A stretch of DNA of 64,000 bases, taken from Bacteroidales bacterium (lineage in GTDB: Bacteria; Bacteroidota; Bacteroidia; Bacteroidales; UBA932). The stretch lies in contig JAKSKN010000009.1 of NCBI GenBank assembly GCA_024401695.1, positions 30,150-94,149 on the forward strand, given 5' to 3'. The translations under genes and the position numbers were made by a program. This document shows positions 8,355 to 16,553 of this stretch, piece after piece. The notes under the pieces were generated by a model. It did not search any database, was not told the DNA's origin, and was given only the letters and a program-made list of their open reading frames with translations. The number at the start of each line of letters is the position of its first letter. The first letter of the stretch is position 1.

Positions 8355-9229
8355 AGTCTTGCTTGATTGGGTAAATCGTAACACGGTTCCTCCCGGATAG
8401 TCCAGCTGCAGCAGTTGAAACACCCTCCGTGGATTACAAGGTCGCTGGCATCCACCATCTCTATGCGCCCTGCATATTCCGGCATCAGGCGTGAAATCTG
8501 TTTAAGAGCCTGCTCATCCTCCTCGATGCCGAACTTCGGCAGAATCAGCACCTGCTCTGTCTGGAGCCAGTTGATATAGGCCCAGCTATGCTTGTGAGGC
8601 TTCCTGTGGGTGTTGAACGTCAATTCTTCCACCTGTTTGAAGCAGGACTTCAGGATATTGCGGAAGCGTTCGGCCATCCTGCTGTCGAAATCCGCATAGT
8701 TCGTCAGCAAGACTCTATCGTTTCCGATATACCGGCATATTCCGTCCGAGTGGCCGAATTCCTCGTTTGCATCCCAGGGCAGAATGACAAGCCTTGCGCT
8801 AAGAGCATTCTCGATATAATGGATGAACCAAGACAGGTTATCACTTGGATTCTCTTCGAAAACCTTGCTTGTCATTATCGCACGTCCGGCAGCCTTGACT
8901 ACATTGCCGCCATCTATCTTGGCCGTACCGAGCATATTGCTGCAGGCATATCCCCGTTTCCTGCAAATCTCGTTTCCGTCCGTTATCGTGGCCCTGTCCT
9001 TTGCACTTCGAAGCAGATAATCCGGATGATAGTCATACCCCATGAATTGGTTCGGCAGTATCTGGATAGGCATATAGTCCCGGCACCATATATCTTTCGT
9101 GCCCTCAAGCAGAGACCAGGGAACTTCATATCTGCCAAGGACTTCGGTCAGTCCTCTGAATGCAATAGGGCAGTGGTCCCTAAGCAGGGCAGAAAAGAAC
9201 ACCCTGTTACAGCAGTTGTCTTGAATCAT
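8351..9229 (-). CDS. agmatine/peptidyl-arginine deiminase-like protein
   Basis: 292 residues with features of the guanidine-modifying enzyme fold of the agmatine-deiminase/PAD family: IWCRDYMPIQ near the N terminus, KIDGGNVV, the EFGHSDG histidine motif, and a C-terminal HGGCFNCCSW with the putative nucleophile Cys. The family hydrolyses guanidino groups (agmatine, arginine). Its role on a mobile element is unclear. Translationally coupled to the Pif1-like helicase. Its promoter is of the canonical type (TTTG, 21 bp, TACATTTG), not the element-specific class. Confidence 0.75.
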   Translation of the reverse strand: MIQDNCCNRVFFSALLRDHCPIAFRGLTEVLGRYEVPWSLLEGTKDIWCRDYMPIQILPNQFMGYDYHPDYLLRSAKDRATITDGNEICRKRGYACSNMLGTAKIDGGNVVKAAGRAIMTSKVFEENPSDNLSWFIHYIENALSARLVILPWDANEEFGHSDGICRYIGNDRVLLTNYADFDSRMAERFRNILKSCFKQVEELTFNTHRKPHKHSWAYINWLQTEQVLILPKFGIEEDEQALKQISRLMPEYAGRIEMVDASDLVIHGGCFNCCSWTIREEPCYDLPNQARL

Positions 9230-9252
9230 AATTGTGAATACAGCCCGATTTT

Positions 9253-9295
9253 CTGGGCATTAGTGAGCGCAAATGTACTCCTTCTGCAACGATGC
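9253..9295 (-). promoter_or_regulatory. canonical Bacteroidota promoter
   Basis: On the minus strand a TTTG box, a 21-bp spacer and TACATTTG lie upstream of the deiminase-like gene. There is no TGCC box at the class 1 position, so this operon seems independently controlled. The coordinates are approximate. Confidence 0.5.
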
Positions 9296-9380
9296 AGCAA
9301 ACAAATTTCTGTTAAAAATTGTTAAAGTTTTCGAAAAAGATATTATTATTTAATATATTAATAATCAATATATTATAATG

Positions 9381-11885
9381 CTATTCTTCTATTATTGAAT
9401 AAAAGGTCTCACTTTCCGGAATAAATACCAGTCCGTGCTGGAGCGCATCATCATGAAGAACCTTCCTGTCTTCCTCCCATTTCAGAAGGGGATAGAGGGT
9501 GTTATAGAACAATGCAGGTTCATGAGCTTTCAGATAAGCGCATCGGTATCCGACCATAGTATAGCATACACTATGAGACTTGTTAAAAAGGTAAGCAGCC
9601 TTTGACGTGCGCACGAAGTCCGTCCAAAAACCTGAAAGTTCTTTCTTCCCATATCCTTTTGTCATACCTCCGGCGACGAACTTCTTTCCGAGATAGTCAA
9701 GGACGTTTTCATCTTTCCCGTTGATGACCTGACGGATTGTGTGCGGACCGGCAAACTTGCGCAGTCTCCTCTGCTCTTCCAAAGTGAAGGAAGCTACCTG
9801 GGAGACAATTTCCATCAGCTGTTCCTGATACAGGAACATTCCGAAGGTCTCATCCGTCACCTTTTGCAGATTCTCAAAAGGATTGTCCTTCTTGATGGAA
9901 GATACCGTCCCGTTCTTCAAGTCTGAGAAGGTCTGAAGGCGCTCCATAGCTACGGGCCTATACATTGTGTTCAAGGCCACCAGTTGCTCGAATGATTCAG
10001 GTCTGACCTGTCGAAGCCATTCCTTCATGCCCTCGGATTCAAACTGAAATACGCCTACAGTGTCACCCCGGGAGAAAAGTTCCATTGTTTCCTTGTCATT
10101 CAGCGATTCTGGCTCGGCAAGGGTGGATACGCCAAGAGCATAGAGTGACAGAAGATTCAACTTCAACAGGCCGCAATCCTCGACGTAATATCCGTCGTAT
10201 TGGCTTATCACACGGCTGATGCCGGTTTCATTGTCAATGTGGAGGGTGAGAGGAACGTAGTCTGTAAGCGGCTCCCTGCCAATCAGCCATCCGCAGGAGT
10301 GAACACCGAGAGACTGTACCGAATTTTCCATCCGGCAGGCATCTTCGTAAGCGGAAAGTTGTTCTTCCGTTGCCTTCTCGAACCATTGTTTGAGAGGCAA
10401 GTCCGGATAATGTGAGTAGAACTTCAGGAAATGAGAACGGGGGCTGCCGACATAGAATTCCTCCTTAAGGAGATTATCAATCATAGCGCAGAGCTCGCCT
10501 GCGGCATCATTACTGAGGCCGTGAACTCTGAAAGAGTCCTTTATTGCAGCCTTTGAACCGTGTTTCCCAAAGGTGATTATTCTGGCTACGTGTTCATTCC
10601 CAAATCTTTCTGACAGGTACTCCTGAGCAATCTTGAGACCCTTTTCGTCAAAATCGAGGTCAATCGCCGGAAGCATGTTCAAGTTGTATGAGAAGAACCT
10701 TTCCGGAAGCAACCTGAATTCAAACGGATTGATTTCTGTGATGCCGATAAGGTAATTCACGAATAGAGATGCTGCTGCACCGCGTCCTGGCCCGACAACG
10801 CCGCCGCGTTCCCAAACCTTTTCACATAGGTCGGAAATGATTAAGAAATACTCAGCGCAATGCCGCTCCCTGATCATCGAAAGTTCCTTCTCAATCCTTG
10901 ACTCAAATTCCTCATTCCCATTCCAGCCGTGGTCTTCAAGATACCAGTACACTTTTCCTCTGAGAGCATCATCGGCATCCTTGTATTTCTCGGGAATCTT
11001 GAATCCCGGAAGCTGAGGCTTGGACCAGATGCTGAATCGCTCTATCTTGTCGAGAACCTCGATGGTGTTGGAGATGGCTTCCGGATGATTCGGGAAAATG
11101 GCCATCATTTCCTCCTCACTTTTCAGGTACTCCTGGCCAGTATAGCATAGACGCTCCTTATCCTTGAGTAACTTCCCTGTAGAGCTGCACAAATGGGTGT
11201 CCTGTGCTGAAGCGTCCTCCGCGAAAACAAAATGGACGTCATTGGTCGCCACCACCTTGATTCCGAACTTCTCGGCCAGGGCAAATATGCCTTCGTTGGC
11301 TGCCTGCTGCATCTCAAGAAGTTCCGTGCCATAGTCCGGTTTGTTTGACTTGTGCTTCGAGACCTCCAGATAGAAGTCCTCTCCGAAGACCTTCCTGTAC
11401 CAGCGGAGACCATCTTCCGCCCCCTGCAAATCATCATCAAGTATTCTTTGAGGAATCTCCCCGCCTATGCAAGCAGAGAGTGCAATCAGGCCTTCTGCAT
11501 GTTCATTCAGGTATTCGTGACTGACTCTGGGCTTGCCACGATACTGGCCGGATACAGCCGCCTCTGAACATATCTTCAGGAGATTTTTATAGCCGGTATC
11601 ATTCTTTGCCAGAAGTATTAAATGGAAATATCTTCGATGCTCCTGATCCATTATGTGGTGGTCATAATGGTCAGTGAGATATATCTCGCAGCCGATAATG
11701 GGCTTGACGGAAGGATGTTTCTCGGCTTCCTTCATGAATTCCGGAACGCCATATAGAAAGCCGTGATCGGTAATGGCCAGACCTGGCTGTCCGAGTTCCT
11801 CGGCTCTTGAGAACAACTCTGAAATGGATGATAATCCATCCAATAATGAGTACGTTGTGTGAACGTGTAGGTGTGCGAATGACAT
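9381..11885 (-). CDS. dnaE: DNA polymerase III alpha subunit (DnaE-like), short form
   Basis: 834 residues, well short of chromosomal DnaE (about 1160). The N-terminal PHP domain starts HLHVHTTYSLLDG and contains VVATNDVHF. The polymerase core has GPGRGAAAS (about 365) and IDLDF (about 408), the first two catalytic Asp. The segment matching E. coli KFDFLGL, which supplies the third catalytic Asp, reads KLNLLSL here (about 573), i.e. Asn. The protein ends soon after KSHSVCYTM, so the helix-hairpin-helix, OB and tau-binding parts are missing. ATG 11885 is used; the longer frame begins with TTG inside the promoter. Has its own class 1 promoter. Confidence 0.88.
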   Translation of the reverse strand: MSFAHLHVHTTYSLLDGLSSISELFSRAEELGQPGLAITDHGFLYGVPEFMKEAEKHPSVKPIIGCEIYLTDHYDHHIMDQEHRRYFHLILLAKNDTGYKNLLKICSEAAVSGQYRGKPRVSHEYLNEHAEGLIALSACIGGEIPQRILDDDLQGAEDGLRWYRKVFGEDFYLEVSKHKSNKPDYGTELLEMQQAANEGIFALAEKFGIKVVATNDVHFVFAEDASAQDTHLCSSTGKLLKDKERLCYTGQEYLKSEEEMMAIFPNHPEAISNTIEVLDKIERFSIWSKPQLPGFKIPEKYKDADDALRGKVYWYLEDHGWNGNEEFESRIEKELSMIRERHCAEYFLIISDLCEKVWERGGVVGPGRGAAASLFVNYLIGITEINPFEFRLLPERFFSYNLNMLPAIDLDFDEKGLKIAQEYLSERFGNEHVARIITFGKHGSKAAIKDSFRVHGLSNDAAGELCAMIDNLLKEEFYVGSPRSHFLKFYSHYPDLPLKQWFEKATEEQLSAYEDACRMENSVQSLGVHSCGWLIGREPLTDYVPLTLHIDNETGISRVISQYDGYYVEDCGLLKLNLLSLYALGVSTLAEPESLNDKETMELFSRGDTVGVFQFESEGMKEWLRQVRPESFEQLVALNTMYRPVAMERLQTFSDLKNGTVSSIKKDNPFENLQKVTDETFGMFLYQEQLMEIVSQVASFTLEEQRRLRKFAGPHTIRQVINGKDENVLDYLGKKFVAGGMTKGYGKKELSGFWTDFVRTSKAAYLFNKSHSVCYTMVGYRCAYLKAHEPALFYNTLYPLLKWEEDRKVLHDDALQHGLVFIPESETFYSIIEE

Positions 11886-11900
11886 ATTATTGATTTTTTG

Positions 11901-11934
11901 CAAAAATATATCGCGACCCTGACAAATTTAGGCA
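11901..11934 (-). promoter_or_regulatory. class 1 promoter, dnaE-like gene
   Basis: On the minus strand TGCCTAAATTTG (11934-11923), 14 bp, then TATTTTTG (11908-11901). It is preceded by ATTC, as at several other sites. Confidence 0.75.
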
Positions 11935-11982
11935 GAATCGCGATTGAACGTTGAATTCTTTGGAAAATTTTAGAAAGCGGAA

Positions 11983-12495
11983 TCAATATCCTCCGTAGGA
12001 TCCGAACATATTTAGGAGAGCATCATCAGGTGAGCTTGCCTGAGGTTTTCTTGACAGATTCATACGGATGATCTTGATTGTACCCGGTTCATCCTGCGCG
12101 GCCATTATTGTGTCAAGATAAGGATTGCCGTATTCGCGCCAGACATAGTCGAATTTGGCTTTGCCGTCCGTGGATTCCATTGAGATTACCACAACCCAAC
12201 TGTCGTCGGTGAGGGTGTATTTCTTTGTGTCCGTCACCTTGATTATGTATTCGGTCTCTCCGCTTTTGAGCGTGCCGTTTTCAAAGTCGGCCAGCAACGT
12301 GCTTACTTCCGTGACGGGAATTGTAAGTTCGGAGTTCATTATTGCGTGATCAGCGTATGAAACGTAGCGCGGTGTTTTGAGCATCTCATATGACGCGATA
12401 TACATTTTCCCGCTGTAGTTGAGAGGGTTGGTGCTTTGCGCGAAGGCGGCTGCAAAACTGAGTAGCAATGCAGTGATAGTTAGGATTTTTTTCAT
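11983..12495 (-). CDS. secreted hypothetical protein with signal peptide
   Basis: 170 residues with a clear signal peptide (MKKILTITALLLSFAAAFAQ, cleavage after AFA or AQ). The mature part is beta-rich with no cysteine-type lipobox and no motif I know. It would be exported to the periplasm. Single-gene unit with its own class 1 promoter. It is one of the few exported products in the window. Confidence 0.75.
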   Translation of the reverse strand: MKKILTITALLLSFAAAFAQSTNPLNYSGKMYIASYEMLKTPRYVSYADHAIMNSELTIPVTEVSTLLADFENGTLKSGETEYIIKVTDTKKYTLTDDSWVVVISMESTDGKAKFDYVWREYGNPYLDTIMAAQDEPGTIKIIRMNLSRKPQASSPDDALLNMFGSYGGY

Positions 12496-12518
12496 AATTC
12501 TGTGAATGTTTATTTTCG

Positions 12519-12552
12519 CAAAATTATGTCCCGATTCCGCAAAAATCCGGCG
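12519..12552 (-). promoter_or_regulatory. class 1 promoter, secreted protein gene
   Basis: On the minus strand CGCCGGATTTTTG (12552-12540), 13 bp, then TAATTTTG (12526-12519). The upstream box begins 26 bp before the -7 box although it is one base longer, as in the other 13-base variants. Confidence 0.65.
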
Positions 12553-12560
12553 TAAGAAAA

Positions 12561-13127
12561 TTAAATTTCAAAAATTTTCGGCTGGTACGTCAACTCCTTG
12601 GAATCATCCAGGAGCGAGGCGTTGGAAAAAATGATTCCATCCTTCTTAAGAATGCCATGTGCGCTATGCGCATGGCCGAAAAGATGATATTTCGGCTTGA
12701 CCTCCAAAATCCTTTTCCATAGGAAGAAGTTCCCCCATTGCCTATCACCGGTCTTGTCCAGAATATCAAGCGGCGGCTCGTGAGTCACGACAATGTCCGT
12801 CCCTTCCGGGATGAGAGATTCCTTGTGGTCATAGCACAACCCGAAGAATTTAATTCCATCTATGGTAACTTCGCAATCCTGGAGGAAATGGATATTGTCA
12901 GGCAAATCCTCGATATTGTCCGCATTCCTGAGGCATAGGTCGTGATTGCCCGTCACGAATATCTTGTGAGGATAGGGGAAACCTATGAACCAGTTCAGGA
13001 AATCCAGCACTTCATCCTCCGTTCCGTCTTCCGTGAAGTCTCCGCAATGAACAATCACTTCACCTTCCGGAAGGTTCTTCAGAAGATGGTGCTTGCCGTG
13101 AGTGTCGGAGATTTGAATTATGCGCAT
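12561..13127 (-). CDS. metallophosphoesterase
   Basis: 188 residues with the calcineurin-like metallophosphatase motifs: ISDTHGKH at the N terminus, CGDFTEDG, GNHD (VTGNHDLC), THEPP and GHAHSAHG. A short MPPED-like phosphodiesterase or phosphatase; the substrate cannot be inferred. I start at ATG 13127 (MRIIQISDTHG) rather than the upstream in-frame GTG at 13133. It follows the nuclease-like gene by 2 bases and is the last gene of the operon that begins at 15646. Confidence 0.88.
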   Translation of the reverse strand: MRIIQISDTHGKHHLLKNLPEGEVIVHCGDFTEDGTEDEVLDFLNWFIGFPYPHKIFVTGNHDLCLRNADNIEDLPDNIHFLQDCEVTIDGIKFFGLCYDHKESLIPEGTDIVVTHEPPLDILDKTGDRQWGNFFLWKRILEVKPKYHLFGHAHSAHGILKKDGIIFSNASLLDDSKELTYQPKIFEI

Positions 13128-13129
13128 GA

Positions 13130-14032
13130 TCACAAGTGTTTTACCACGTCCTTGAAATTCGTCTGGTCACACACAATAAACTTAAAATGATCCTTGTCTG
13201 AGATTAATTCGATTTCCTTATCAGTGTAACGAGTTTTCTTTTTATTGAAGTATTTAAGGATAGCGCAAAATATGTCATTGAAAGGAATCCTCTCCGCTGT
13301 CTCTTTCTCTTTGCAAAATAACTCAAGTATTTTGTCTTTATCTTCTTCTGAAGAAATATTATCTAATAACTCTGTAGTCGGTTTATATATGAGATAAATA
13401 AAGTTGACTTTTTGCAAGCCATTCCTATTTCTAAGGACTCTATTGGCAATGCCGCATAGGTGGCAGAGCATTTGCTTTAAATCAAAATTATAGATGTCCC
13501 CATCAAAGCTAAGACATACCCTTTTTCCGATTTCTTTTGGCTCATAAGAAAACTGAGGGAGCAAATCGATAATTCCGTCAAATAAGTTTTTATGGCCTTT
13601 CCTTAGTTTTGGATTTGAGTGAGAGTAGAATTCATGGCACTTCGCTTCTACATAAAGATTCTTAGATGCCAGATAGCCATCAAGGCTGGCCGGACGGCCC
13701 CCTAGACCCGTCGATAATTTTTCTTCGACTGTGAACCCGTCTAGTGCAATAGCCATTTCATACATTAATCTGCTGGAGGAGGCATATGAGGCCATCTTTG
13801 GTGGACGAGGCTTTCCATCATCATCTATATAAGTAGTGATTTCACCTCCATCTCCATCCCGGAATTTCAACCATATATCATGATGAGTACGTTCCATTTC
13901 TGAAACGAAGTCATCCCATTCCTTGTTTGAATAATAACAATTAAATGGAGTTCCATCGATGACATATCCGGAATCCAAGCACCCTCCATCGGCCTGTTTT
14001 TTTGCTTTATCAAATATGTTAGAAATAGCCAT
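13130..14032 (-). CDS. putative PD-(D/E)XK nuclease-like protein
   Basis: 300 residues. The segment ASLDGYLASKNLYVEAKC fits a PD-(D/E)XK active site (Asp, then E-x-K after a short strand), preceded by a conserved Glu-containing helix (RLMYEMAIALDG). The A+T content is higher than in neighbouring genes, as seen in its codons (AAT, ATA, TTT). It is probably an endonuclease or restriction-like protein. It lies between WYL regulator 2 and the metallophosphoesterase in one operon, so WYL-controlled nuclease activity is an attractive but unproven reading. Confidence 0.6.
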   Translation of the reverse strand: MAISNIFDKAKKQADGGCLDSGYVIDGTPFNCYYSNKEWDDFVSEMERTHHDIWLKFRDGDGGEITTYIDDDGKPRPPKMASYASSSRLMYEMAIALDGFTVEEKLSTGLGGRPASLDGYLASKNLYVEAKCHEFYSHSNPKLRKGHKNLFDGIIDLLPQFSYEPKEIGKRVCLSFDGDIYNFDLKQMLCHLCGIANRVLRNRNGLQKVNFIYLIYKPTTELLDNISSEEDKDKILELFCKEKETAERIPFNDIFCAILKYFNKKKTRYTDKEIELISDKDHFKFIVCDQTNFKDVVKHL

Positions 14033-14052
14033 TTCAGTCTATTATTATTCTG

Positions 14053-14958
14053 TTATTCACTATATTTTTCTCTAAGGGCAAGAATAATGTTATTCATTTC
14101 ATCCCGTAGGTGTTTTGGAGATAGAATCTCCACTCTGGTCCCAAAAGATAATACATCCTGCTTGAAATCATAGTCAGGAGTGAGGTAATACTTGAAAACA
14201 GAGTATTTCGGAGTAGCCAAGATTTCCTCCTGAGAAGAGTGAAGAGGGAGCGAACGGAAATGCTTCGATTGGAAGGCGTCTGCCTTCAACTCAATGAATT
14301 CCTTCTTGAGATCCTTGTACGGACGAATGCCATATATGCCACTGAAGAATTCATGGGCATCGAACTTCTTTGGAAGCTTGAAACTTTTTCCTCCGACTTC
14401 AGCTGAAATCATCCTGTCAAGGGCGAACATATGCGGTTCCTCGTCCTTGCACTTATGGGCGAAGAGATACCATCTCTTCTTGAACTCCCTGAGGCAATAC
14501 GGCTCAAGGATCAGATCCTCCGGGCCTGGCTTGCTGTAGCTCTGGTAAGTCACCTCTAGGACCTTTCCGTCCCTGATGGCCTGGATGACAGTCGTGAGAT
14601 GTTTCTGACTGGAAGGAACATTCTCAAAGATGATTCTGTCCTTCATCCCGGCGCTCTCATTAAGGAGACTGTTCAAACTAAGAGCCTCAAGCATCCATGT
14701 CCTGACAGAGCCGCTCCCAATCTCATCTGCATTCTTGATGAAATATGTGTTGTCGCTTCTGTCGCATGAAATCTCGATGCCGAACACATCAAAAATAGAC
14801 TGTATGTGGTTTGAAAGCGTCCTTGGTGCCAACTCTTTGTATTCGTCATTGACAGAACTTCTCATCCAGAGGGACTGGAGTTCCTTCAACGTGAGATGGC
14901 CATGGCTTTGGAGCGTCTCCAGCAGCCAGATATATGATTTGAAATAGTTCTTTGCCAT
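14053..14958 (-). CDS. WYL-domain transcriptional regulator 2
   Basis: 301 residues with the same architecture as WYL proteins 1 and 3: N-terminal HTH (MAKNYFKSYIWLLETLQ onward, then RTLSNHIQSIFDVFG), WYL signature KRWYLFAH near 166, and the C-terminal LSPKHLRDEM region. Unlike the other two it is not first in its operon; it follows the 227-aa gene by 4 bases and precedes the nuclease-like gene. By family it is a ligand-sensing repressor or activator. Confidence 0.85.
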   Translation of the reverse strand: MAKNYFKSYIWLLETLQSHGHLTLKELQSLWMRSSVNDEYKELAPRTLSNHIQSIFDVFGIEISCDRSDNTYFIKNADEIGSGSVRTWMLEALSLNSLLNESAGMKDRIIFENVPSSQKHLTTVIQAIRDGKVLEVTYQSYSKPGPEDLILEPYCLREFKKRWYLFAHKCKDEEPHMFALDRMISAEVGGKSFKLPKKFDAHEFFSGIYGIRPYKDLKKEFIELKADAFQSKHFRSLPLHSSQEEILATPKYSVFKYYLTPDYDFKQDVLSFGTRVEILSPKHLRDEMNNIILALREKYSE

Positions 14959-14962
14959 AGTG

Positions 14963-15646
14963 CTATTTGAAATATGTAATGAAGTCCGGGCCTAACAGCT
15001 TTCTTAGAAAACCTTCCGGGTCATCATCCGCCGCCGAGGGCGTGTTCCAACGGTTCGTGACGGAGTCTATTGACCCATCCGGGTTGACAATCACGCAATA
15101 TATTGAAGTTCCATAGCTGTCATCTGGGAATCCCGGACAAGGCTTCTTGGGAACATCCCGGTAGTCATCTCTCAGCAGAAGAAAGAACCGGTTTTCACCG
15201 CCTTTCGAATATCCGTCGAACGCCAGCTCGGAAGCCGTGATACACCAGTCTGCCGTCCAGTTCTTGAACCTCATCAATGCGTCATAATCTTGAACTCTGA
15301 CGGCCGTGTACCTGGCATCTTTCGGAGCAACGTAGTCAGGCGCATCCAGAGCCAAATCAAATATCTTGACAACATCCTTATACGGCATCCCATTGAAATT
15401 GCCATCATAAAAATCTCCCGCTTCGGTGTTGCTGATAAACATCAGGAACAGATTCAGTTTCTCAAGCTCCCCGTCATTTTCAACATCTATCTCTTCTTCC
15501 ATTATCCAGCGGAGAACGCCTATGCAGAACTTCCCGTAGAATGCCGGGACTTTATCACACAGGTCTTTTACGAAGGCCTCCGCCTCCTGTCGATCTGCTC
15601 CAAGGTCGGTCAGATACTTTACAGATGTATCGAAAATCTTATCCAT
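14963..15646 (-). CDS. hypothetical protein, 227 aa
   Basis: Helical N-terminal half, then a conserved-looking C-terminal domain with TADWCIT, a YDSYGTS-like block (DDSYGTSIYCVIV) and an NPDGSI...TNRWN segment. Such WCI/RWN patterns occur in uncharacterised phage and mobile-element proteins, but I cannot assign a role. First gene of the operon that includes WYL regulator 2, the nuclease-like protein and the metallophosphoesterase. Confidence 0.7.
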   Translation of the reverse strand: MDKIFDTSVKYLTDLGADRQEAEAFVKDLCDKVPAFYGKFCIGVLRWIMEEEIDVENDGELEKLNLFLMFISNTEAGDFYDGNFNGMPYKDVVKIFDLALDAPDYVAPKDARYTAVRVQDYDALMRFKNWTADWCITASELAFDGYSKGGENRFFLLLRDDYRDVPKKPCPGFPDDSYGTSIYCVIVNPDGSIDSVTNRWNTPSAADDDPEGFLRKLLGPDFITYFK

Positions 15647-15662
15647 CGTCTGAGTACATTTA

Positions 15663-15696
15663 CAAAGCTAATAAATAATTCGGCGAGATTATGGCA
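15663..15696 (-). promoter_or_regulatory. class 1 promoter, WYL 2 operon
   Basis: On the minus strand TGCCATAATCTCG (15696-15684), 13 bp, then TAGCTTTG (15670-15663). Confidence 0.65.
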
Positions 15697-15708
15697 TAAT
15701 CAGCTCTT

Positions 15709-16269
15709 TCAAATAACTTTCTGAAGTCCTTTGAATGTGCAGCTGATGCGTTTCTCTCCGCAGGTAGCGAAATTGACCGTTAGAATCAATCCATCTATGC
15801 TTAAGACAACACCTTCTCCAAAGGCACTGTGAATCAATTTGTCTCCAACTGCGTATGGGTTTTCGACCTTGGGAGTTTTGAGTGAGATTTTCTCCGCTGG
15901 ATTAGTTTTGGATGGTTTGGAGATTTCATGAACATACAGGCGTTTGCCGAGTGCTTTTGCCTTTTTGATACCGTCATGAGTACCGGCAGAACCGTCTTTC
16001 ACCGGAATGGCCAGAACGATGTCGGCATATTCAATAATCTGAGTGTTACGCTGAATTGGGGCACCTCTTCCGTAGCGGCCATAATCCGGAAGAAACTCCG
16101 TCAACTTCAGGTTGTTTTCCTGGGCGTAAGCCCTGGCCAGGGAGTCAACTCCCTTGGCGCCGCCGGAGACAATTTCTGTAATGGTTCCAAGACAGGGAAT
16201 CTCTTTCAATGCCTCCAACAAAATTTTGGGGTCACTGATTTCCCGTGACCCGATAATTGCAAGTCTCAT
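15709..16269 (-). CDS. SLOG-domain protein with C-terminal PcrA-type Tudor domain
   Basis: 186 residues. Residues 1-115 form a SLOG/DprA-like Rossmann domain (RLAIIGSRE at the N terminus, VSGGAKGVDSLA nucleotide-binding loop, GTHDGIKKAKALGK). The last 50 residues resemble the small C-terminal Tudor-like domain of PcrA/UvrD helicases (GDKLIHSAFGEGVVLSIDG...GLQKVI). SLOG proteins bind or process nucleotide-derived ligands and are common in conflict systems; the C-terminal domain may contact RNA polymerase or DNA. Single-gene unit with its own class 1 promoter. Confidence 0.75.
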   Translation of the reverse strand: MRLAIIGSREISDPKILLEALKEIPCLGTITEIVSGGAKGVDSLARAYAQENNLKLTEFLPDYGRYGRGAPIQRNTQIIEYADIVLAIPVKDGSAGTHDGIKKAKALGKRLYVHEISKPSKTNPAEKISLKTPKVENPYAVGDKLIHSAFGEGVVLSIDGLILTVNFATCGEKRISCTFKGLQKVI

Positions 16270-16288
16270 ATGTCAAAGAAATTTTCTG

Positions 16289-16322
16289 CAAAGATAACGG
16301 GAGCATCGGCAAAAAAGTGGCA
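16289..16322 (-). promoter_or_regulatory. class 1 promoter, SLOG gene
   Basis: On the minus strand TGCCACTTTTTTG (16322-16310), 13 bp, then TATCTTTG (16296-16289), an exact -7 box. Confidence 0.75.
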
Positions 16323-16346
16323 TAATTACAATGACGCCCCTTTTAT

Positions 16347-16553
16347 TTACAAGATGGAGGCTATTGCGCCAATGCCAAATACTATGAGAAGTGCCAAAAT
16401 GACTATGACGTTCAAAGTGTCTGAAATTTTGGCTTGAACAGGGTTCGCAAGTCTTGAATAATACTTGTTAATCTGCTGAAGGGTATCTATTTCAAGGGCT
16501 CTTTTCTGATCGTCCGAGAGCCATTCGGGGTGGGTGTTTGCATATGGACTCAT
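16347..16553 (-). CDS. small membrane protein, 68 aa
   Basis: Polar N-terminal 45 residues, then one C-terminal transmembrane segment (LNVIVILALLIVFGIGAIASIL), giving a tail-anchored topology. Its start overlaps the stop of the degenerate DnaE-like gene by four bases, so it is translationally coupled to it. No motif is recognised. Confidence 0.65.
   Translation of the reverse strand: MSPYANTHPEWLSDDQKRALEIDTLQQINKYYSRLANPVQAKISDTLNVIVILALLIVFGIGAIASIL

Noticed and set aside
8588-9325. 245-codon plus-strand frame
   Set aside because: Antisense to the deiminase-like gene, and the encoded protein shows no domain. It is a shadow of a real gene.
9351-9375. A/T-only inverted repeat after the dnaE-like gene
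   Set aside because: TAATATATT/AATATATTA pairs, but only with A-T pairs in an A+T-rich stretch. It is too weak to call a terminator.
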